Positions 24,455-31,148 of a DNA stretch of 37,471 bases are shown here, one piece after another. Below the pieces are notes generated by a model that saw nothing but the letters and a program-made list of their open reading frames with translations, was not told where the DNA came from and did no database searches. Positions within the stretch are counted from its first letter, which is position 1. The number at the start of each line of letters is the position of its first letter. Position numbers and translations under genes: made by a program. Source of the stretch: Acetatifactor sp. GTDB lineage: Bacteria; Bacillota; Clostridia; Lachnospirales; Lachnospiraceae. The stretch spans positions 1-37,471 of the forward strand of contig JAFLRN010000022.1 of assembly GCA_022511385.1 (NCBI GenBank), written 5' to 3'.

Positions 24455-26068
24455 ATGATAGGAGCAGACGCGATCATAAAATGTCTGGAGGCAGAGGGTG
24501 TCACCACAGTGTTCGGTTATCCCGGAGTAGCCATCTGCCCGTTTTATAACAGTATCCTGGAATCGGACATCAGGACCATCCTGATCCGTACGGAGCAGAA
24601 TGCGGCCCATGCAGCCAGCGGCGTGTCCAGAATGACGGGAAAGCCCGGCGTGTGCGCTGTAACCTCAGGACCCGGCGCAACCAACGTAATCACAGGCATT
24701 GCTACCGCCTTTGCGGACAGCATTCCTCTGATCTGCATCACCGGACAGGTAAACAGCGAGCTTCTGGGCAGCGATGTGTTCCAGGAGGCGGACATCACCG
24801 GTGCGGTGGAATCCTTTGTAAAATATAGCTATCTTGTGAGGAATGCGGAGGATATTCCCAGAATTTTTAAGGAGGCATTTCACATTGCCAACACGGGGCG
24901 GAAGGGGCCTGTGTTGATCGATATACCCATTGACATACAGAATGCGCCTGTTTCCCGGTTTAAGTATCCGGAGGAGGTATCGCTGCGCACCTATAAGCCC
25001 ACTGTTAAGGGCCATGCGGTACAGATTAAGAAGGTCATTAAAGAGCTTGAGAAAGCAAAGAGACCGCTGATCTGTGCAGGCGGCGGCGTGATCTTAAGCG
25101 ATGCCCAGGGCGAACTTGCGGAATTTGCTGAAAGGCACAATATTCCCGTGGTGTCCACCATGATGGGAAAGGGCGTTTTGCCCACGGAGCATCCCATGTA
25201 TTACGGCATGGTGGGAAATAACGGAGACGCTTTTGCAAACCGCGCCATGAATGAATCCGACCTGCTGATCATGGTGGGGGCGAGAGTGGCGGACCGTGCG
25301 GTGAACCAGCCCGACCTGATCACGAAGAATAAAGTGCTGGTCCATATCGATGTGGACCCGGCTGAGATTGGAAAGAATGCAGGACCTACCATTCCCCTGG
25401 TGGGTGATGCGAAACATATATTTAGCGATTTTGAAAAAGAAGAGTTCTCCTGTGATTTTTCCGAATGGATTGGGATACTTCAGGGATTCCGGGCAGATAT
25501 GGCGAGAAAACGCAATCCTGATCCGGCCTATGTGGATCCTGCGGAATTTATCTCAAGGCTCACCGACAGAATGCAGGAGGATGCTGTCTATGTGGCGGAT
25601 GTGGGACAGAACCAGATTTGGTCCTGCGGCTATGCAAAGGTGAGAAAGGGACGGTTTCTGACTTCAGGCGGTATGGGAACCATGGGATATTCCATTCCCG
25701 CCGCCATGGGCGCCAAGGTTGCGATGCCGGACAGACAGGTGGTGGCTGTCTGTGGGGATGGCTCTTTCCAGATGTCCATGATGGAGCTTGCGACCATGTG
25801 CCAGCATGATATTCCGGTAAAGATCGTGGTTTTAAAAAACAATTACCTTGGAATGGTGCGCCAGTACCAGCATTTTACCTACAAGGACAATTACTCGGTG
25901 GTGGATCTGTCGGGCAGCCCGGACTTGGAGAAGCTTTCCGCGGCTTATGGGATTCCGTTTCTGAGACTTGAGAACATGGAGAAATGTGATGAAACCATAG
26001 AGGCCTTTTTGAAGGATGATGTGTCCATGCTGCTTGAGTGTGTGATTGATCCCATGGACTTGGTGTAA
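24455..26068 (+). CDS. ilvB: Acetolactate synthase, large (catalytic) subunit
   Basis: This is a 537-residue thiamine-diphosphate enzyme that condenses two pyruvates, or pyruvate with 2-oxobutyrate, in the first common step of valine, leucine and isoleucine synthesis. Glu47 in RTEQNAAHAA activates the cofactor. The SGPGATNVITGIATA region and GQV...GSDVFQEADI lie at about 71-116, and the ThDP/Mg motif runs from GDGSF (434-438) to KNN (461-463). The RFDDR motif of FAD-containing synthases reads RVADR at 277-281. At 537 residues it is slightly shorter than typical IlvB (about 560-590). AAGAGG precedes the start. Two ACT-domain subunits downstream support an anabolic, feedback-regulated enzyme. 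Confidence 0.93.
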   Translation: MIGADAIIKCLEAEGVTTVFGYPGVAICPFYNSILESDIRTILIRTEQNAAHAASGVSRMTGKPGVCAVTSGPGATNVITGIATAFADSIPLICITGQVNSELLGSDVFQEADITGAVESFVKYSYLVRNAEDIPRIFKEAFHIANTGRKGPVLIDIPIDIQNAPVSRFKYPEEVSLRTYKPTVKGHAVQIKKVIKELEKAKRPLICAGGGVILSDAQGELAEFAERHNIPVVSTMMGKGVLPTEHPMYYGMVGNNGDAFANRAMNESDLLIMVGARVADRAVNQPDLITKNKVLVHIDVDPAEIGKNAGPTIPLVGDAKHIFSDFEKEEFSCDFSEWIGILQGFRADMARKRNPDPAYVDPAEFISRLTDRMQEDAVYVADVGQNQIWSCGYAKVRKGRFLTSGGMGTMGYSIPAAMGAKVAMPDRQVVAVCGDGSFQMSMMELATMCQHDIPVKIVVLKNNYLGMVRQYQHFTYKDNYSVVDLSGSPDLEKLSAAYGIPFLRLENMEKCDETIEAFLKDDVSMLLECVIDPMDLV

Positions 26069-26211
26069 GTGAAAAAATGCTTCTAGGTAATAGAGGATGC
26101 TATCACAGAAGCACAGATTATGTCCGGAAGGATGTTAGTTATAGTATAATTTCTGTGGAATGATTGCATTGTTGCTGCGGCATGTTGTAAATATGCAAAG
26201 GATGACTGAAT

Positions 26212-26237
26212 AGAGGATTAGTGAAAAGAGGATTAGT
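26212..26237 (+). repeat. Duplicated 11-bp ribosome-site segment before the first ilvN
   Basis: AGAGGATTAGT occurs at 26212-26222 and 26227-26237, the second directly before the start codon. Only the second AGAGGA is at a usable distance. It is a small local duplication. Confidence 0.7.
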
Positions 26238-26732
26238 ATGAAAAGAAGAATTTATTCCGTGTTGGTGGAAAACCGCTCCGGTGTGTTGTGCAAGGTGGCA
26301 GGGCTGTTTTCCCGCAGATGCTTCAATATTGACAGTCTCGCGGTGGGCGAAACCGAAGATCACGCCACCTCCCGCATGACCATTGTCAGCAGCGGCGACG
26401 AGCGCACCATCGAGCAGATTGAGAAGCAGCTGAACAAAAAGCTTGATGTAATCAAGGTGAACACCTATTCCGAGCAGCAGTGCATTGCCCGGGAGCTGAT
26501 GCTGATCAAGGTAAAATACAACAAGAACAACCGCCGGGAGATCATGGAGCTTTGCGAGATCATGAAGGCGGAGATCGTGGATATGTCCAAGCATTTTATG
26601 ATGCTGCAGATCTGTGATACCCCGGAGAGAGTGAAGCTGCTTATTGAGATGCTGCGTACCATCAGTATTGCAGAGGTGGCCCGCACCGGGACGCTGGCGC
26701 TGGCTAAGTGCTGCGAGAATGACGAGGGTTAA
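26238..26732 (+). CDS. ilvN: Acetolactate synthase small (regulatory) subunit, first copy
   Basis: This is a 164-residue ACT-domain protein. The N-terminal ACT domain (about 3-75) has the family pattern VLVENRSGVLCKVAGLFSRR and the following FNIDSLAVG; the C-terminal half (about 85-160) is the usual small-subunit domain, ending in EVARTGTLAL. It should bind IlvB, raise its activity and confer inhibition by valine or another branched-chain product. AGAGGA precedes the start by 6 bases. It differs from the second copy at 27843 in many positions (for example CFNIDSLAVGETEDHATSRM against YNIESITAGVTADPRYTRI), so the two are paralogues, not a recent duplication. Its stop overlaps the next start. 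Confidence 0.93.
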   Translation: MKRRIYSVLVENRSGVLCKVAGLFSRRCFNIDSLAVGETEDHATSRMTIVSSGDERTIEQIEKQLNKKLDVIKVNTYSEQQCIARELMLIKVKYNKNNRREIMELCEIMKAEIVDMSKHFMMLQICDTPERVKLLIEMLRTISIAEVARTGTLALAKCCENDEG

Positions 26733-27178
26733 TGATGCGTATTGGGAAACGTGTAATCATCATACTTTTGTTTGTCTTTCTATTAGGTTTTAGTTTAAGT
26801 GCCTGTAACTATTCTTTTGAAGTATCGGAAGAAGAATCGGAAGAAGAATGGGCAAAAAAATGGGGATCCTTTACTCCATACAAAACTTATAGCTATGACA
26901 ATAAGTATTATGCTGTTCAAACTGTGGATGAGGAGGGCCCTTGGCCTGTTATAGTTGTTTCTGTTTATGATGCTGAAACCGATGAATTTGTCGCGAATTT
27001 TTGTCCGGCAAGATCATGGGACTTCTGGGGCATTTGCTGGGAAAGCGACTCTTATAATATTTGGACTCAGTCCGCCGACATAGGTATCTATTGCTATACC
27101 TATCAGGATGGCCAATGGATTAGAGATGAAAATGCAGAGCGGCCGGAAGATATTGTTTCTAAATATGACAAGAAGTAG
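26732..27178 (+). CDS. Small lipoprotein inserted in the ilv operon
   Basis: This encodes about 148 residues (ATG 26732 or 26735; GAGGG precedes the second by 6 bases), with a signal peptide, lipobox LSAC (Cys25) and an acidic region EESEEEW. The rest is rich in Trp, Tyr and Asp (FWGICWESDSYNIW, GIYCYTYQDGQW), as in small secreted proteins read out beside a partner. The start overlaps the ilvN stop (TAATG), so it is translated by coupling. Codon use and base composition are clearly more AT-rich than in flanking ilv genes, suggesting separate origin. I do not recognise the family; nothing points to a metabolic role. Confidence 0.78.
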   Translation: MMRIGKRVIIILLFVFLLGFSLSACNYSFEVSEEESEEEWAKKWGSFTPYKTYSYDNKYYAVQTVDEEGPWPVIVVSVYDAETDEFVANFCPARSWDFWGICWESDSYNIWTQSADIGIYCYTYQDGQWIRDENAERPEDIVSKYDKK

Positions 27179-27210
27179 CGCTTTTGATATACTTGTAACG
27201 GGGATAATAC

Positions 27211-27759
27211 ATGGATAGAGTGCGTATTGAGGAAATATACTTTGATAATAAACCTTTTTGGCGTGGGTATTTTTTAATCGGTTATAGTGAGTGCTATTGT
27301 GAGGAATTGGATATGTCCATATGGGATATGGAAGAAGAGATTATTCAGGCTGGCGATTGGGAATACTGGAATGAATTTACCGGCTGGTATGAGGGCATTA
27401 TTGACGAGTGTGACGGGTATCTGGATGAGCCGACCTATCTGGAAGTCTACATAGGAACAATGGACAAAACGTTGAAAATTGAGTTTCATCCCGGTGATAC
27501 ATACTATTATCTGGACGGAGCAGAAATTGGAAACATAGGTCCACATTCGATGACATTACAGCCTCTTTCATTTCATACAATAAAATCTCTTCTGGACAAT
27601 AAAAATGGTGATATTTTGTTTTTTCTGCTGTTCCCAATGATTGACCTGGAGGAAGAGAACAGAGCTGAAGCATGTAAGTTGTTTCAGGATCGACTGATTG
27701 CTGCGGCTATATTTGATGGGGAACTTTGCGAAAAACTTGTGAGAATGGTTTTTAGTTGA
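27211..27759 (+). CDS. Acidic soluble protein inserted in the ilv operon, unknown
   Basis: This encodes 182 residues, no signal peptide, strongly acidic and aromatic (PFWRGYFLIGYSECYCEEL, DWEYWNEFTGWYEG). The C-terminal half includes VYIGTMDKTLKIEFHP and ends in a helix. Small acidic aromatic proteins beside a secreted partner in AT-rich islands are often immunity proteins of polymorphic-toxin systems, but I cannot confirm a family and no toxin gene is present. The start follows CGGGG at 8 bases. Base composition matches the lipoprotein upstream and not the ilv genes. The promoter of the following genes starts within its last codons. Confidence 0.72.
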   Translation: MDRVRIEEIYFDNKPFWRGYFLIGYSECYCEELDMSIWDMEEEIIQAGDWEYWNEFTGWYEGIIDECDGYLDEPTYLEVYIGTMDKTLKIEFHPGDTYYYLDGAEIGNIGPHSMTLQPLSFHTIKSLLDNKNGDILFFLLFPMIDLEEENRAEACKLFQDRLIAAAIFDGELCEKLVRMVFS

Positions 27760-27784
27760 CATTCCTAAAGGAACTTGCTATATT
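27756..27784 (+). promoter_or_regulatory. Consensus promoter of ilvN2-ilvC with an inverted repeat in the spacer
   Basis: A perfect -35 TTGACA (27756-27761) overlaps the preceding stop codon; after 17 bp comes TATATT (27779-27784). Within the spacer, TTCCT-AA-AGGAA (27762-27773) is a 12-bp inverted repeat that a repressor could cover. This is the closest match to a sigma-A consensus promoter that I found in the window. Confidence 0.75.
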
Positions 27785-27842
27785 AATAATCTAGATGGAA
27801 ATAAACATTTTTAACGAAGAATCTGAAAACAAGGTGAGAATC

Positions 27843-28346
27843 ATGCAGAAAAAAGTATATCAGCTGCTTGTAAATAATACCTCCGGCGTGCTGAGCCGGA
27901 TTACCGGCTTATTTTCCCGGAGAGGCTACAATATTGAAAGCATCACCGCAGGCGTGACCGCAGATCCCAGGTACACCCGGATCACCATTGTGACCTCCGG
28001 CGCGGACGAAATTCTGGAGCAGATCGAAAAGCAGCTGGCCAAGCTTGTGGACGTGAGGGACATCAGGGAACTGAAGCCTGACGAGAGCGTGTACCGTGAG
28101 CTTATCATGGTAAAGGTTCGCGCAGCCGCAGAACAGCGCCAGAGTGTTATTTCCGTGGCGGATATCTTCCGTGCAAAGATTATAGATGTGGCTCCCGAGA
28201 GCCTGATGATTGAGCTCACTGGTAACCAGCAGAAGATTGACGCGTTTATCAGTCTTCTGGACGGCTACGAGATTCTGGAGCTTGCAAGGACCGGTATCGC
28301 AGGCCTTGGACGCGGAACGGATAAGATAATCTTTATCGATGACTGA
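27843..28346 (+). CDS. ilvN: Acetolactate synthase small (regulatory) subunit, second copy
   Basis: This is a 167-residue ACT-domain protein starting MQKKVYQLLVNNTSGVL. The ACT domain covers about 2-75 and the C-terminal domain about 80-160, ending ELARTGIAGLGRG. It is closer to standard IlvN/IlvH proteins of clostridia than the first copy. The start at 27843 follows AAGGTGAG; the upstream in-frame ATG (27795) lies only about 10 bases from the predicted transcription start and has no ribosome site. With IlvB at 24455 this gives the locus one catalytic and two regulatory subunits. They might give two holoenzymes with different feedback, which is inference. Confidence 0.92.
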   Translation: MQKKVYQLLVNNTSGVLSRITGLFSRRGYNIESITAGVTADPRYTRITIVTSGADEILEQIEKQLAKLVDVRDIRELKPDESVYRELIMVKVRAAAEQRQSVISVADIFRAKIIDVAPESLMIELTGNQQKIDAFISLLDGYEILELARTGIAGLGRGTDKIIFIDD

Positions 28347-28388
28347 TTGATGACCGATTAACAACAAGGTTGAGAGAAGGACATCATA

Positions 28389-28691
28389 ATGGCATTGACA
28401 TTGACAACTGAAGATTTGCAGGCCATAGCAAATTTGCTGGATGAGAAACTGGACCATAAGCTGGATGAGAAGTTGGATCAAAAGCTGGCACCTATAAATA
28501 AAAGGCTTGATACAATCGACAACCGGCTTGACAAACTTGAATCCCAGACTGATGCTTTAAGAGCAAGTCAGATTGATATCAAAAAAGAATTGAAAGCGCT
28601 CGACGACAAGATTTCTGAAACTTACCAGGTGACCCTTGACGCATGGGGTACAAGTACAGAAAATAGGAAATTGCTCGAGGCAGCAAATTAG
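28389..28691 (+). CDS. Small coiled-coil protein between ilvN2 and ilvC
   Basis: This encodes 100 residues. Residues about 8-80 form a continuous heptad pattern: LDEKLDHKLDEKLDQKL, then INKRLDTIDNRLDKLESQ and a further helix to about 80. The repeated KLDEK units look like the product of short in-frame DNA duplications. There is no signal or membrane segment. GAGAAGGA precedes the start by 9 bases, so it is translated. Similar short coiled-coil proteins are scattered through Lachnospiraceae and have no assigned role. It lies in the same transcript as ilvN2, 42 bases downstream. Confidence 0.75.
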   Translation: MALTLTTEDLQAIANLLDEKLDHKLDEKLDQKLAPINKRLDTIDNRLDKLESQTDALRASQIDIKKELKALDDKISETYQVTLDAWGTSTENRKLLEAAN

Positions 28692-28738
28692 CGTTGTTAC
28701 ATAGTGTATTGTTATATCTGTGAGATATAAAATATTAA

Positions 28739-29800
<1,062 letters not shown>

Positions 29801-29828
29801 CGTAAGGGCAGAGTCAAGTAAAAAAGGG

Positions 29829-29868
29829 CACTCTCATCAAGCTTGCTTGAATGAGAGTGTCATTTTTT
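29829..29868 (+). terminator. Terminator of the ilv operon
   Basis: CACTCTCATCAAGC pairs with GCTTGAATGAGAGTG (one bulged A) and is followed by CATTTTTT. It is a strong intrinsic terminator. Confidence 0.9.
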
Positions 29869-29872
29869 ATTT

Positions 29873-30005
29873 GACGAGCGAAGCGGCCGCTGAGAGATGC
29901 CCTTCCTCTCAGCGTGCTCTGCCCGTGACTTGCTGCAAAATCACGACGAGCGAAGCGGCCGCTGAGAGGTGCCCTTCCTCTCAGCGTGCTCTGCCCGTGA
30001 CTTGC
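29873..30005. repeat. 72-bp tandem GC-rich palindromic element, two copies
   Basis: Unit 1 (29873-29944) and unit 2 (29945-30005, cut short) begin GACGAGCGAAGCGGCCGC and are nearly identical. Each contains an 8-bp hairpin GCTGAGAG/CTCTCAGC and ends GCCCGTGACTTGC. The element lies directly after the ilvC terminator. The organisation resembles REP/palindromic intergenic units of bacterial genomes. An open frame on the - strand across it only mirrors the repeat. Confidence 0.75.
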
Positions 30006-30152
30006 CACAAAACTAAAATCTGAAAACAAATAAATTTAAACCAATTCTACAGAAAATCTTTAGTTTTCCCTGCACTTTCCATTAAGATTTCCCCTCTATA
30101 CTATGATCAAGACCAAAGGAGAAAATGGTTCTGCGCTATCGGGAAGATGCAG

Positions 30153-30181
30153 TTGCCATGTAGGTGGTCAGTTATTATAAT
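30153..30181 (+). promoter_or_regulatory. Promoter of the two-component operon and its leader
   Basis: TTGCCA (30153-30158) and a perfect -10 TATAAT (30176-30181) are separated by 17 bp. Transcription would begin near 30188, leaving about 220 nt untranslated before the start at 30411. Confidence 0.65.
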
Positions 30182-30188
30182 ACAATTA

Positions 30189-30410
30189 AGCTGCAGTTTG
30201 CACAGGCGAAAAGCGTGGCGATGCAGTAACATACCGGTATGAGCCAGTCAAATACCCTGCAGCAAACGACTGGGTATCAAGCTTGCATCGTAGAAGGACT
30301 GTGGGGTATTTATCCCTGGAGGCATTCACTAGGCCTCCATGCAAGCACGGTTGCTTGGCTCATTGCTCGTGGGAATAAAGATAAAAGAAGCTTGATAAGG
30401 GGAACAGAAA
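30189..30410 (+). ncRNA. Candidate structured, switch-like 5' leader RNA
   Basis: The leader can form a closing helix CGATGCA (30219-30225) with TGCATCG (30284-30290). It encloses a hairpin CATACCGGTATG (30230-30241) and a stem CCAGTC (30244-30249)/GACTGG (30268-30273), giving a three-way junction. Downstream there are hairpins TGGAGGC/GCCTCCA (30317-30339) and CAAGCA/TGCTTG (30342-30357). The segment 30275-30290 has two other perfect partners: GCTTGCAT (30281-30288) with ATGCAAGC (30339-30346), and TATCAAGCTT (30275-30284) with AAGCTTGATA (30388-30397), which runs into the ribosome site AAGGGG (30397-30402). AAATACCC (30250) also matches GGGTATTT (30304). Mutually exclusive helices are typical of riboswitches. 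I cannot match it to a known class. A 67-codon frame here lacks a ribosome site. Confidence 0.5.
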
Positions 30411-31121
30411 ATGGAAGGCAAATATCGCATTTTGGTGGTTGAGGACGATAAGGAGATCAGAGAAGGAATAGAAATCTACCTGAAAAATCAAGGCTACGAG
30501 GTGTTTCAGGCAGCCAACGGAAGAGAAGCCCTGGAGGTCATTTCCAGGGAGAATCTGCACCTTGCCATCGTGGACATTATGATGCCCGTCATGGACGGAG
30601 TTACAATGCTGATGAAGCTGAGGGAAGAGAACTACGAATTTCCTGTGATCATGCTTTCTGCGAAGTCCGAGGAGGTTGACAAGATCATGGGGCTTAACAT
30701 GGGGGCTGACGACTATGTGACAAAGCCCTTTACGCCGCTGGAACTGTTAGCCAGAGTGAATTCACATCTGCGTCGGTATTCCAAATATCTGGATGCGCTG
30801 GACGGGGAGGCTCCAAGGGATCATATTTATACCATCGGCGGTCTGGAACTGAATGAAGACACTGTGGAGGTGACGGTGGACGGGGAACCGGTAAAGCTGA
30901 CACCCATGGAGTTTAAGATCGTGCAGCTTTTGATCAAGAACCCGGGCAGGGTATTTTCTTCGGATGAGATTTATGAGCGGGTATGGAATGAGAAGGCGGT
31001 GAACACGGACACCATTATGGTGCATGTGAGAAATATCCGGGAAAAGATAGAGCTGGATCCCAGAAATCCCAAGTATCTGAAGGTAGTATGGGGTGTGGGA
31101 TATAAGATTGACAGGCAATAG
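30411..31121 (+). CDS. OmpR/PhoB-family response regulator
   Basis: This is a 236-residue regulator. The receiver domain (about 5-120) has Glu11-Asp12-Asp13, phospho-acceptor Asp55 in AIVDIMMP, Ser in MLSAKS and Lys in TKPF. The winged-helix DNA-binding domain (about 140-234) has LTPMEFKIVQLLIKNPGRVFS and ends VVWGVGYKI. It resembles VanR-type regulators. It would be phosphorylated by the kinase encoded 27 bases downstream. The ribosome site AAGGGG lies 8 bases before the start and is adjacent to a segment that can pair with the upstream leader, so translation may be controlled by RNA structure. Confidence 0.95.
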   Translation: MEGKYRILVVEDDKEIREGIEIYLKNQGYEVFQAANGREALEVISRENLHLAIVDIMMPVMDGVTMLMKLREENYEFPVIMLSAKSEEVDKIMGLNMGADDYVTKPFTPLELLARVNSHLRRYSKYLDALDGEAPRDHIYTIGGLELNEDTVEVTVDGEPVKLTPMEFKIVQLLIKNPGRVFSSDEIYERVWNEKAVNTDTIMVHVRNIREKIELDPRNPKYLKVVWGVGYKIDRQ

Positions 31122-31148
31122 AAGTGTTGTTGAAAGGATTGACTTTAT

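Noticed and set aside
27795-27842. 16-residue N-terminal extension of the second ilvN
   Set aside because: No ribosome site and it would begin about 5 bases after the predicted transcription start.
29814-30029. 71-residue reverse-strand frame with repeated GQSTLRGRA and SGRFAR
   Set aside because: The peptide repeat only mirrors the 72-bp DNA repeat; no ribosome site.
30189-30290. c-di-GMP-I or guanidine-I riboswitch, because of GCACAGG and ACGACTGG-like segments
   Set aside because: The conserved cores of those classes (GACGCAAAGCC region; GGGTTCCG with GGTCCGAGAG) are absent, so the likeness is superficial.
30239-30442. 67-residue open frame in the leader of the two-component operon, possible leader peptide
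   Set aside because: No ribosome site; it overlaps the response regulator start in another frame, and the sequence is better explained by RNA pairing.
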